A stretch of 64,000 bases of DNA from NCBI RefSeq assembly GCF_030272615.1, contig NC_081409.1, positions 911,173,330-911,237,329 on the forward strand, given 5' to 3'. The DNA comes from Cryptomeria japonica. Its lineage: Eukaryota; Streptophyta; Pinopsida; Cupressales; Cupressaceae. Made by a program: the position numbers and the translations under genes. The notes below the pieces were generated by a model. The model was not told the origin of the DNA and did no database searches. It was given only the letters and a program-made list of their open reading frames with translations. This document shows positions 1 through 11,242 of the stretch, piece by piece (the first letter of the stretch is position 1; every line of letters begins with the position of its first letter).

Positions 1-1825
1 ATAGTTTGAACTTCCCAAGTGCTTTTGATTTTTCTCTGAGAAAAGTAACCCAACACATTCTAGAATAATCATCAATAATTAGCATGAAATATCTATCACC
101 TTGTAAGCTTTTAGTTCTAGCTGGACCACATAAATCAGTGTGAATTAAATCAAGGGCAGTATTGGATTTTTCTGGAATACTTTTGAAACTAGCTCTAATT
201 TGTTTTCCAAATTGACATTCCTTGCAAATTGTATTCTGAGGTTTCACAATTTTAGGTAGATCTCTAACTACCTTAGAAGTACTGATTTTTACCATGCAAT
301 CAAAATTTACATGACAGAGTCTTTTATGCCATAGCCAACTTTCATCTATATGTGCAATTAAGCATGCCTTTTCACTGTTATTCAAATGAAAGATATTACC
401 TCTAGTCTGATTACCGGTTGCAATTTCCAAACCAGTTCTAATCATGATTTTGCATTTTCCATTTTTAAATTGTAACTGAAAACCTTTCTCAACTAATTGA
501 CCAACACTTAAAAGATTATGTTTTAATCCTTCAACATAGTAGACATTGTCAGTGTTATGTTTGCCATCAAGAGATATTGAACCCTTACCTTTGATTGAAA
601 AGGCTTTGTCATCTCCGAATCTCACTAAACCACCATTGTATTCTTGAAAGTTCAAGAATTTACCTTTGTCTCCAGTCATGTGATGTGAGCATCCTGAGTC
701 AATAATCCATTCATCCTTTGATTCAACTTTAGCTGCTAGGGCTTGTTCTACTGGTTGAGCAATAGGTACCGGTTGATCTTCTGTTATAGCAACAAAAACC
801 CATCCATTGTTTGCTGGATCCTCATCAGAATCATCAGTCACACCTTCATCAGCAATGTAACAAGATTTATCTTTGTTTTTCTTAAATCTGTATCTCTGAT
901 ATTCAGGATTAGGTTTATATGTTCTTCTAGCTTCTTCTCTTAGTCTAGCATGTCTATCAGGGCATCTTGAAGCCATATGACCAATCTTATTGCAGTTAAA
1001 ACATTTAAAGGGTGCTTTACCTTCATACTTACTTCCAATTGGGCCTTTTGGCATTTTTCTTGCAAATAGTGCTTCAAGTTCTTCAAGCTCTTCATTCTCC
1101 TTCCTGGTTTCTTCAAGTTCTCTTGCATAAAAGGCTCTCCAGTTAGATTTGTCAAAGGATGGAGTAGATGATGTTGATGCTTTGAAGGCCAAATCAGTTT
1201 TTATAGTAGTAACATGACCAAATTCCTCAATTTCAAAAGCTGAAAGTTTTCCAATCAATGTATCCCTAGTTACTGATGTATTAGGCATTGTTCTCAACTC
1301 ATTTATAGCAGTAACCTTCATTTTATATGCCGGTGGCAAACCTCTTAAGATTTTTGAAACAATCTCATCTTCACTGAAGGTTCCTCCACAACATTTGATA
1401 CCCAAAACAATTTCATTTACCCTTTCCATAAAAGCAGAAATCCTTTCATCTTCTTCCATTTTTAGATGTTCATACCTGACTCGGAAGCTTTCAAGTTTTG
1501 CAATTTTGACTGTGGAATCCCCTTCATTCAGTGTTTCCAAATGATCCCAAATAGCTTTTGCAGTGGACCTATCTGATAATCCCATGATTTGTTGATCTGA
1601 TAATGCGCTCAAGAGTGCTTCTCTTGCTTTGCAATCATTTTCTTCATCTTTAGCTAAAGTAGTGGGAGCAATCTAACCAGCTACAACAACAGTATAACCA
1701 TTCTTAGTAACTTCCTAGATGTCTTTACCAATGCAATTTAGATGTGTCTCCATTCTGATTTTCCATATCCCATAGTTGGTTCCATCAAGTTTAGGACTAT
1801 CCTTTCTGAAATAATTAGTAGACAT
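1..1825 (-). pseudogene. COP1 gag-protease-integrase polyprotein (partial, two stops)
   Basis: The reading frame starts at an ATG at 1825 (MSTNYF) about 45 nt after the primer site. It encodes a UBN2-type gag, then a zinc knuckle CFNCNKIGHMASRC (about 963-1004), a retropepsin active site DSGCSHHM (about 678-708), a GAG-pre-integrase block with WLWHKRLCHVNF (about 302-343), the integrase Cys pair CKEC and the first core aspartates (HTDLCGP, IDDYSRM). Gag packages the RNA, the protease cuts the polyprotein and the integrase inserts the cDNA. Two in-frame stops occur early in gag, at 1673-1675 and 1715-1717; after them the frame stays open to the window edge. The copy is therefore young or only mildly decayed but is probably not functional. 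Confidence 0.85.
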
Positions 1826-1868
1826 TGGATCTCCTCAAGTTGTTAAACTTTTGCAAAAAGAGGACTAT

Positions 1869-1880
1869 GCTCTGATACCA
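1869..1880 (-). promoter_or_regulatory. COP1 primer-binding site
   Basis: Minus-strand TGGTATCAGAGC lies two bases inside the LTR end. It is the usual plant copia primer site, complementary to the 3' end of initiator methionine tRNA, and it fixes the LTR boundary and the direction of the element. Confidence 0.92.
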
Positions 1881-1882
1881 AT

Positions 1883-2949
1883 TGTAGGTCCCGGAGACAA
1901 CTGAGAGGGGGGGGGGGGGGGGGGGGTGAGTCAGTTGTCTAAGAAATTCAAACCAAAAACTTATTAACTAACTTAGTGCTTAATACCAGTAAATCAGTTA
2001 AGTATGCCGGTAAACAGTGTTATCAAAAAATTACTATAACGGTAAGAATTAATGCATGAAACATAAGCACAAAGTCATCCACAACACATGACACCAATAT
2101 TTGTACGTGGAAACCTTGTAAGGGGAAAAACCACGATGGGAAACCTTACCCACAATTAGATGATACTACTGCAGATAGTAATTGTACAAGAGGGGTCTGC
2201 ACATGCAGAAAGGCCAACAGCCTAGAGCTCACTGCTCAATCACAAATGGGAGTCACACTGACTACAGTTGGATGGTTAAATCCAATAAGAATGTACTGCA
2301 CAAAATAGCATCTTCATATGCTAGATTCAATACTGGTGTAATGCTAATATGCTTCTACAAAAACCTAACTTCACCTTCAAATGATGTCTTCGTGTATACC
2401 TCTGCTTGATCTCGCATATACCTTCGCACAATTCTTTTTCGCATTCCACACTTGATCTTATAAATAAGATCTTATATTTATACCATACCCTAAGACCAAT
2501 TTTAGTAGGTCGGCTCTACAAGATATTACAATAAAAACATTTTACAAACAATACAATATCCAATGCAATAACTGATTGAATATGTCGGCTTAATGCATTT
2601 ACAACAATAATAAATCATCTCCATAGTGTGCCATGCTGATCTGGAAAAGATAAACCTGCCGGTGTAACCCTAGATAACCTGGACCTATTTGCCGGTAAAA
2701 GCAAATATGCAAATAAGAATATACCAATGATTATTACTTCAAAATAAAGTGTCCACATGATGTCTTCAACATTACCAAGTGTCTTCCTTGTCATTCTAGG
2801 TACCAGTGAACATTATATCCTGTCGGTTAACCATATACCGATAACTGTTGCACAGTTTACTGTTTGCCAGTGAATGTTGCTGGATCTCCAAAGTAGGTGT
2901 ATTTAGTAGGTGTTGACATCAATGACAAAACCATACCAAAATACTAATA
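1883..2949 (-). repeat. COP1 5' LTR
   Basis: This 1067-bp LTR has TG/CA-type termini on the left (TGTAGG on the plus strand). Its right end was set by alignment to the solo copy at 29683-30677; here the terminal CA has become TA. A TATA-like box (TATAAATATAAG, minus strand) lies at about 2471-2482. A run of 20 G (1907-1926 on the plus strand) lies close to the U5 end, as in every copia LTR in this window. Compared with the solo copy it holds about 47 extra bases near 2530-2580. Short ORFs inside it, such as 2182-2409, recur in the solo copy only because the DNA is repeated. Confidence 0.88.
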
Positions 2950-3739
2950 TCGCATAGAGTACATGATTAGCAATAAAATTAAGATATAAACACTGAATCT
3001 TGTATGTCATTCACATGTTCTCATGGTCATTAACTGATATAATCATCTTGATGAATGATCATTGATAATCCTTTATTACTTGCTGGTTGATCCTTTGTTT
3101 TCTGAGTTTTATGATTCAGTTGTTATAAAATGCCTTGATCTTCGTTGCTTTGTTCCTCGTTATCTATTTCAAAACCCTAGGTGTTTTGTTGTTTCTAAGT
3201 TTTCCGAATGTTTTGGATTTTCAAAGATTTAAAAGATCACCTTAGCAAAAGGAATTAGGATTTTGCCCCCAGTGGAAACAAACTTTATTATGGTTGTATG
3301 AATTGATCAAGATCCAAACCATGGTGGGATATAATGCAGATATGATTGATTCTGATAAAATCTAAGACAGTGACTACGATAAGTATGTCAAAGATTGATA
3401 ATTTTTGGTAAGCTACATATTTCCTGCTAAATGGTGCAAAGTAATCGATGTGAAAGATGAAATGGATGAGGTAGGATAGATGGCAGCGATAGATGCAAAT
3501 AGGATGGAGTGGATAGGTGCGCAAAGCGATCTCATAGATGGAAGAACTCACTTTTTAGATAGCGCCTATTGACCAGGTTTTCAGTGTCTAAATTTATTGC
3601 ATTTTTTTCCATATTTTGATTTTTTTCTTCTGTTTTCGTTGTTTTATGCTTTTTAGGGATTTTCTGCTTTTCTGATTTTTATTGATTTCTTTAGGACTTT
3701 ATATGCTTTTATTGATTTTTTTTTTCAAGACTTTATATC
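2950..3739 (-). other. GYP1 3' untranslated region
   Basis: About 790 bp follow the integrase stop without a credible ORF. The stretch near 3600-3740 is A-rich on the minus strand, and a C-run (gcccccag) lies at about 3267. No polypurine tract or LTR start is present, which fits COP1 having inserted before the 3' LTR was reached. Confidence 0.55.
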
Positions 3740-5100
3740 TCAAGCATAGAATTTCTTGAGATGGATGGAATTGATAGGTTCATCAAACCAATCACCTTCA
3801 GGAGTAGATAACTTGTATGCTTCTGAGCCATATGCTGCTACTATAACAAAAGTACCTAACCAATTTGGTTCAAATTTACCCTTCTTTTCTCGGTCTTGCT
3901 GATTTCTCAGATTCTCCCTTAGAACTATATCTCCAATCTGAAAAATGTGTGGCTTGACTTTATTATTATAACTTCTTGCCATTCTCTGTTGATATGCCTT
4001 CAAATGATTTGTTGCATTTTGATGACGTGCCTGAATCAACTCAAGTTCTTGAAGTCTAGAGACTCGTTGTTCTTCTTCTGGTATAAGACCTTTCAAGGAA
4101 ACTCGTAGAGAAGGTATCTCTTCTTCTATTGGTAATATGGCTTCTGATCCATAGACTAAGCAATATGGAGTTTCCCCTGTTGGTGTGCGGATGCTGGTTC
4201 AGTATGCCCAAAGAGCAAGATTTAGCTGAATGTGCCTATCTTTTCCAACTTCATTGACTGTTTTCTTCAGGATTTTCAAGATAGTCTTGTTTGATGCCTC
4301 AGCTTGACCATTTCCTTGTGGATAATATGGTGTAGAAAACTTATGTTGGATATGGAATCGCTCATATAGTTCCTTCACATCTTGATTCTTAAATGATCAT
4401 CCATTATCAATGATAATGGTCATAGGAACTCCATAGCGACAAATTATATAATTCAAGATGAATGATGATATTTGTTTTCATGTCACCTTTGTCAAAGGTA
4501 CTACTTCAATCCATTTAGTGAAATATTCAGTAGTAGTCAGAATGAACTTATGTCCATTAGAGGATGAAGGATTTATCTTACCTACTAAATCAAGGCCCCA
4601 TTGAGAAAATGGCCATGATCCTGCCATAGGATGCAATTCTTGTGCTGGTGCGTGGATGAGATTCCCATGGATCTGACATTGTTTGCATTTCTTGGCATAT
4701 GTGAATGAATCTCTCTCCATAGTAGGCCAATAGTAACCCATACAAAGAAGTTTCTTAGTTAGTGTTGATCCACTTGAGTGTGTGCCACAAATACCTATGC
4801 GAACTTCGTTAAGAAATTTCTCAGATTCTTCTTGATCGATACATCTCAATAAAGTGGTATCTAGATCTCGCCTATATAAGGTATCAGCAATAATACTATA
4901 GCAGGATGACCGACGGATAAAATTTCTTCTCTGATTGTGGGATAGGTCAGGAGGAAGGATATTCTCTTTTAAGTATTGATAAGTTTGGTCGTATAAGAAT
5001 TGATTGGTTCCGGATATATGGCAAATCATGTGGGTATGCTGGAATTCAATGGTAGGGGTTAAGATATCTTCCACCAGGAATTCATAACATTGTTGATTCT
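3740..5100 (-). pseudogene. GYP1 integrase (inactivated)
   Basis: Integrase would insert the element cDNA. The zinc domain (about 4660-4800) keeps CKQC and the second His (CGTHSSG), but the position where the family has its first His (usually VHEG) reads VRIG. In the catalytic core the first Asp of the D,D,E triad is replaced: FILTTTEYFTKW has Glu where relatives have Asp. The second Asp (IIIDNG) is present but is followed directly by a TGA stop near 4400, and the Glu (GQAEASNKT) is present. The C-terminal part, 3740-4096, carries the usual basic SH3-like end with VLRENLR and GTFVIV. At least two stops and one loss of frame separate the pieces, so it is certainly dead. Confidence 0.85.
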
Positions 5101-5107
5101 CCTAATT

Positions 5108-5743
5108 CTACAAGAGAGATGTTATTGTAGCCATTGCATCGGCTACTTTATTCTCATTTGTTGGGATCTGAGTGAATGATACTTCTTCAAAGTGTTCTTT
5201 AAACTCTTCTACCAACTCTTTGTAGGGCATGAGCTTGTCATCCTTAGTTTGATAATCGTCATTTATTTGGTTGATGATAAGCTGTGAATCACCATAGACA
5301 TGTAATTCCTTGATATTCCATTCAATAGCCATTTTGAGCCCAATAGTCAATGCTTCATATTCTGCAGTATTATTTGTGCATGGAAACTGCAGTCTATATG
5401 ATTTGGGAATTGTGTGTCCCTGAGGTGTGATGAACAAAATTCCTGTGCCTGATCCATATTGTGTATAGGAACCATCAAAGTACAACTCCCAAAATTTTGT
5501 ACTTATTGTCAGAATGTCTGCATCAGGAAATTCAATGTGCAATAGCGTGTCATCTTGTAAAGGTGCTTCAACTAATTGATCAGCAATGACTTGTCCTTTG
5601 ATAGATTTTTGGTCAACATATTCTATATCAAACTCACTTAGTACCATAACCCATTTTGTCAGTCTGCCTGTCAAAGTTGACTTGTTCAACAAATGCTTTA
5701 GTGGATCTATTTTTGCTATCAGTTTCATAGAATGAGTCAACAT
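5108..5743 (-). pseudogene. GYP1 archaeal-type RNase H with RT connection
   Basis: RNase H removes the RNA strand during reverse transcription. About 210 codons are open. The N-terminal 55 residues are the RT thumb/connection (EFDIEYVDQKSIKGQVIADQ). The RNase H fold follows with all four acidic residues visible: YFDGSYT (Asp), NNTAEYEAL (Glu), VYGDSQLI (Asp) and NKVADAMA (Asp). This version of RNase H, in addition to or replacing the usual gypsy one, is the mark of the Tat lineage. A frame break at about 5744-5833 separates it from RT. Confidence 0.85.
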
Positions 5744-6890
5744 ATAATGTCATAGTTTCTGAGTTGCAAATACAACTGCTAGGCATGTCTTCTCTATTGA
5801 TGTATAGTTCAATTCATAGCCAACAAGTGTTCTTCATATGTAATAGACTGCTCTTTCTTTTCCTTCTTCATCATGTTTTGCTAAAAGAACTCCTAATGAT
5901 ACATTTGTCGCTGAGATATAAAGTAACAATGGTTTCCCTTTGATTGGTGATACAAGTACTAGAGGATTCATGAGATATTCTTTGATTTGCATAAAAGCCT
6001 CTTCACACTTCTGATCCCATTTGAATGGAACATTCTTATGTAAAAGATGAGTGAATGGATGACATCTATCTGCTAATTGAGAGACAAATCTTCTGATTGA
6101 TTGCAATCTCCCTTGTAGAGAATGCAATTGACTTATGTTCCTAGGTGACTCCATTTCCATGATAGTTTTGACCTTTTCTGGATCTACTTCAATTCCATGA
6201 GCTGATATAATGTACCCAAGAAGTTTTCTAGAGGTTACTCCAAATGCACATTTCTTTGGGTTTAATCTTAACTGATATTGTTCTAGCCTATCAAAGATCT
6301 TGCCCAAGATGTTCAAATGTTCTTTCCTTGTATGATATTTTACAAGTATATCATCTACATAATCTTCCATAAATGTACGCATCATATCATGAAAAATTAT
6401 CGTCATGGCTCTTTGATTAGTTGCTCCTGCAATCTTAAGCCCAAATGGCATAACATTCCAACAGTAAGTACCCCATGCACAGGTGAATGATGTCTTTTCT
6501 TGATCTTCAGGGGTAATTCTTATTTGATTGTATCCTGAGAATCCATCCATTAATGAAAACATCTCATGTCCTGCTGATAAGTCCACAATTATATCAATGT
6601 TGGGTAGTGGGAAATCATCTTTGGGACATGGCTTGTTCAAATCTTTGAAATTGGTGCAGACTCTTATGCTTTTATCTGGCTTTGACACTGGCATAATGCT
6701 TGAAACCCATTCTGGATAGGCAATAGGTCTTATAAAACCCACATCCAATAGTTTCTGTAGCTCATCTTTTACAAGGAGAGCGATGTGTGAATGCATTTTC
6801 CTTAGCTTTTGTTTAACTAGTTTTGCTTTTAGATCCACATTGAGATGATGCATGATAAGATTGGCATGAAGTTCTGGCATGTCTGCATAG
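5744..6890 (-). pseudogene. GYP1 reverse transcriptase
   Basis: Copies genomic RNA to cDNA. The 348-codon open stretch 5834-6880 contains the fingers motif VCTNFKDLNKPCPKD, the palm block FSLMDGFSGYNQI with its catalytic Asp, MPFGLK, and YVDDILV with the catalytic Asp pair (about 6345-6365). These are followed by the RNase H-like start PLLLYISATNVSLG. The catalytic residues are intact, and the break is downstream at about 5750-5833. The protein ends in AVYYI at a stop in the tether to the archaeal-type RNase H. It is among the best-preserved coding pieces in the window. Confidence 0.88.
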
Positions 6891-8950
6891 GACCAAGCAA
6901 AATTTATCTATCTTTGTCTGAAGAATTCTATGTATTCTTTCTTCTTCATCTGATAATGATGCAGGAGCATGAAGTACCTTGGGATCTTTGGTGTGCCAAT
7001 GTTTATTGCTTCTGTTGGTTCTATTAGAATAGCAGATCTCTCCTAAAAATATGCAGGGAGGATTGCAAATTTTCCATCTTCTGGTGCCTCAAAGAGGTTT
7101 TCACCGTCAAATACGTCCTTTATTTTTTCTCTTGATTGATCTAGTGTTGCCATGAAATGGTTTTTAGCACTAGGTCTTTTTCCTTGTTTTTTTTCAATTT
7201 TGCGACTGGAAAGTTTGGCATTCTCTTGACTGCAAGAAACATTACTTGATTTCGTGATGGAAGATATCTTAGGTGTTATGGGTTCGACAACATTAAGACA
7301 CACAACTAAGTCATGGTCATTGGAAAAGACATCCAATTCGGGATTTTCTAGGTTATCCCAATCAATTACTTCTGGATGAAGAAGGGGCAAGTCATAGTCA
7401 TTGTCATTGTTAGGTGCTTCAAGGTTCATGACATAATAGTCATAATTTGGCGTAGAGTAAGTAATGTCATAGATAGAACGCTCTTGAGGATAGTCTCTCC
7501 CAAGTGTTCTCCAATCAGTTCTAACAAAATCAATATTTGTATTTTGTGGTTCACATTCAAGTGACTCTTCATCTGATGTTTGTCCCTCAAACAAATGGAT
7601 TATATTAACACACACATGTTTAACATTGCAAGTTCCTTCTTGATTAATTTCAATAGATTCATTTGTATTTTGAAGTTGACATACTTGTGCACATGATATA
7701 GAGGATTCTTTTGTTATCTTTTGTCTTCTCTCGAACTCAACTTCTTTTGGACTAATAGTCAATCCTTCTTGACTATCTATTAGTTCTTCCATACCTTGGT
7801 ATGTCTTGCTCATCATTTGATAGAAATCTGATATTTCTTGATACTTGATCAATAACTGTTTGTGTTTCTTGTGGTGTTACTTCTTTTTCATTTTCATCCT
7901 CTTTCTGTTGTTGTCTTGTATATGCCTCTTTTCTCTGGATTCTGAGTTCTTCTTGTCTTCTTTTTAACTCTATCCTTTGTTTTGTAAAAGACAAGTCTTC
8001 ATTTGTGATAGCTTCTTGCTCTTCATTCTTTTATTCACTTGATACACTAGATGATAGACCTGGACCCCATTCATAGTCATTTGAATCTGTCTCTGTACCA
8101 TTGTCTAGGATTACACCACTATACCATACAAGAATATTGTATGGTGCAAATAGTTCTCTAATTTTGGCCATCTCTTCTTTCACTGCTTCTAGAATATCTT
8201 GCTCAGATTTAGCACTTGCTCGTATTCCTTGAACTTGTTTACAAGATTCTTCTTCTCTTTTGATTGCAAGTTCTTCTTATTGTTTCTCATGTTCTTCTTG
8301 TTTTTGCTTATTGGCTACTATTTCCGTTGCTTGGTGTAGCTTTTCTTGCCATGGTTCTTCTTTAGGGACTGCTTTCTTTCTCCACTTTGGTTGTTGATAA
8401 TTATGTTGCTTTTGATTTGATTTTGGATATCCAAGTCTTGATTTATCTTCTTTAGATTGCGAGTGAGGACAAATATGTTATGAAATACCTTCTTGTCGCT
8501 TACCAATTCACCCTTTTCCTTCATATCCCATTTTTTGCATGATCTTATAACCATTGCCATATTTCTCTATGAGAATATTGACTTCTACAGTTGTTGCTAT
8601 AGTTTCATTTTCATCTTTGTACAACCAAACAAGAATGTCCTTGTCTTCAGTTTCTTCTGCAAGTTTTCCAGCTCCAAAAAATGCTCCATTAAACATTTCT
8701 TTTGATTTTTCTGAGATCCGTGGTTGAACATTTGTAGACTTTCCATATGATTTAGGTGAAAGTGGCAAGCTATGTAAGGAAGATTTTCCCATTCCTTCAT
8801 CATTTAATTTGAGATTTTTCTCAAAGGTTTCCCATAACTTTTCTTGAATTTATTTGGTAGGATATATTGATTCTGTGTTATGTGGAACTCTTATATCTTG
8901 TGTTGGCTTCAGATTATTGCAATATTGGTTCGAGTTTGCAATTATAGTGA
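6891..8950 (-). pseudogene. GYP1 protease-RT linker with G-patch-like motif
   Basis: Roughly 2 kb between protease and RT hold broken ORFs of charged, low-complexity protein rich in Glu, Lys and Gln (7043-7852, 7773-7994, 8318-8560, 8508-8792). The piece 8508-8792 ends in KYGNGYKIMQKMGYEGKG. This matches the core of a G-patch (Gly, then MxxMGYxGxG), a motif I know from this position in some Tat-type polyproteins, where it is thought to contact RNA. The remainder I do not recognise, and parts may be spacer under weak constraint. Several stops and frame changes make continuous translation impossible. Confidence 0.6.
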
Positions 8951-9529
8951 CTTATTGTCCCCCATGAGGAAACTTTACACATTGGTGATATGTAGAAGGA
9001 ATTGCTTGCATGTTGTGAATTCATGGTCTTCCCAGAAGAATGTTATAAGAGAGATTCAAATCTAAAACTTGGCGTAATGTATTCCTTTCTACAGGTCCTA
9101 TTTTGATTGGTAACACCACAGTTCCTTTAGTAGAACGCTCTTCTTCATCATAAGCCTTAACGATTATCTTCTTCTTTGGATCTACTATATTTTCTGAATA
9201 TCCCAAAGCCTTTATTAAACTTAATGCACAAATGTTTAAGCCAGCTCCACCATCTATGAGTACGCGTTTGACACGAGTTTTATTAATGGTGACTTCAACA
9301 TGTAAGGGAGCATTGTGAGGATGTTGCAAGCATGCGTCATCATTTTCAAAAAATATAAGCAATGAGGGGCTATAAGGTGTCCCACCATGTTTTGGAACTG
9401 ATCTACATCCAGGTCTTTTGAAACCGTTGTTTCCATTAGAGATTTTTCCAAAATTTCCTTATGCATAGGTGAAACTTTGAGAAGATTTAAAATTGATATT
9501 TGAGTGGGTATTCTTTGCAATTGTTCCAC
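8951..9529 (-). pseudogene. GYP1 aspartic protease
   Basis: Retropepsin-like domain that would cut gag-pol. The active-site loop reads VLIDGGAGLN (about 9237-9266), the DGG/A form usual in this lineage in place of DTG/DSG. The downstream block VLPIKIGPVERN and the flap end YNILLGRP follow. Immediately after GRP the expected Trp codon is TGA (about 9020-9025), and beyond it the C-terminal block (IHNMQAIPSTYHQCVKF) is still readable, with another stop near 8965. Two overlapping frames at 9254-9362 mark a frameshift ahead of the active site. Confidence 0.8.
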
Positions 9530-9541
9530 TAAGTTATATTG

Positions 9542-11242
9542 TCATGAAGTGGATGTTGATTCATTTGTTATACCCGGAAATGTAACCTTCACTTTGCTTC
9601 TCGTAATGACGTTGATTGGTTCTGAAGGTGTGTTATCTTTAATAATGATGACATTTACCACATCATCATACGTATAAGTGTAGTTCACTTTATCTTTGCC
9701 TTTGTCATCTTTTGATTTATATTGTTCACCTTTTTCATAATTTGGAAGTGGAGTTTTGAAGGCTAGATGTGATTCATTTGTCTTATGACTATCCACTATG
9801 ATAGTTCCATTATTGATTAAATCTTGTATAAGGTGCTTCAATCTTTGACAATCATTAGTTTGGTGTCCTTTATTTCGATGGTAATTGCAAAAATGATTGT
9901 TGTTCCACCAATTAGGTTTGACTTGTGGTTCATAACTTCTTGCTTCTGGTAAAATAATCAGTTTATTTGCAAGAAGAGTTTTTAAAGTTGATTCCAAGGG
10001 TTCTCTATTTTTTGTGAATATCCTACGAGGATTGGAGAAGAAAGACTTGGATTTATTGTTTTCTTGATTGTTATTGTTTGGGATTTGACTTGATAGATTA
10101 AAGATTGGTTGTTGTTTTGTAGCATTATTGTCATCATTTCCTCCATTGATGACATTCATATTCTTTGACCGGAATTTGGGTTTGTCATAGTTGTTGTTGT
10201 TGTTGTTGTGGTTGTTGTGATTGTTATGGTAGGAATTGTTGTAAAGCTTTAGCTCTCATTTCTTTACCATTGCGTCTTATATTTTTAGACCATTCTCAAT
10301 CATCTTGGCGAAAGAAGGAGGATATTGCATTTTTAGACGATAACTCATTTCATCGATAAGATTATCAATGAATATATCCTTTTTTTCTTGATCAGGTACA
10401 TCACTTGGATACCTATTAAACATTCATTTTCATCGCTATAAGAAGATCATGAAAGATTCACCATTCTTTTGCTTAACATTGCATAAATCCAACATTGTTA
10501 TCTCATTTCTTACATTGTAGGAGTATTGTGAAATAAACCTATTCACAAGTTCTTCAAAAGATTTGATTCCATATGGTAATCTTGAGAACCATTCCATTGA
10601 TTGTCCATTTAAACTCTTAGGGAATAGACGCATCAGGTAAGTTTCATCGTGTGCAAATTCCATACTCATAGTACAAAATTCCCTAATGTGATCTTGAGGA
10701 TCAAATTTCCCATCGTATTTATCATATTTAGGGATTTCAGAATGTTGTGGAAATGGTATCATATTTAAACTTTTGTCAAAAGGATACGAGAAAATATCTT
10801 CCAATGAATACTTCTTGGAACTCGTTCCATTCTGTATATTTTGTATTTGTTGTTGTAGAGTTTGCATTTGGTGAGTGAGATTTAACAAAGGATTATCCAT
10901 ATGGTTTATCCTTGTCTCTTCATGTTCTTTTCTTGTTTTATCTCCCCTTGTTTCTTCATGGCTTTCTTTGTTTATATCTTCGTTATTTGGATCATTTGTG
11001 TTTTGAGTGTTACTCATCTCCGTATCTTGTTTCAAGCCTTCTATGTTAAAGTCTTGTGGCAATTCAGCTCCTGATTTTGCCAACATTAAAATATATTTTT
11101 ATTTTTGCTTCGCTAATAATTTTTCTATTAGTCTATCAAATTTGAAATCTTTCTCAAGGTCTCTAATGGTGTTATTGACCACTTTTTCATCAACAACTGT
11201 ATACCCAAAAGTTTCGAACGTTGAATTATCTTCTTCTTCCAT
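9542..11242 (-). pseudogene. GYP1 gag
   Basis: Capsid/nucleocapsid precursor. Reading starts at an ATG at 11242 (MEEEDNSTF), a better start than the internal Met at 11086. An in-frame TAA at about 11105 follows 47 codons later. The capsid core lies in 10436-10760 (KYDGKFDPQDHIREFCTM, SMEWFSRLPYGIKSFEEL, VKQKNGESFMIF). After a frame change the C-terminal part, 9542-10159, carries the knuckle CNYHRNKGHQTNDC (about 9848-9890) followed by LKHLIQDLINNG, the typical Tat gag end. A GTT/GTG-rich microsatellite-like tract near 10185-10230 separates the halves. Confidence 0.82.

Larger units (their letters stand above)
1..2949 (-). mobile_element. COP1: Ty1/copia retrotransposon, 5' half
   Basis: On the minus strand the order is LTR (right), tRNA primer site, gag, protease, integrase. 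This is the Ty1/copia order. The element leaves the window at position 1 inside the integrase core, so RT, RNase H and the 3' LTR are not visible. It lies in the 3' untranslated part of the gypsy element to its right (GYP1). The five bases after its LTR, TCGCA at 2950-2954, should recur beyond the unseen 3' LTR as the target-site duplication. Its LTR is of the same family as the solo LTR at 29683-30677. Confidence 0.9.

Noticed and set aside
940-1155. 71-codon minus-strand ORF as a separate gene
   Set aside because: It is out of frame with, and inside, the COP1 gag frame that carries the zinc knuckle.
9254-9529. 91-codon minus-strand ORF as an independent gene
   Set aside because: It overlaps the protease region of GYP1 and represents a frameshifted piece of the same polyprotein.
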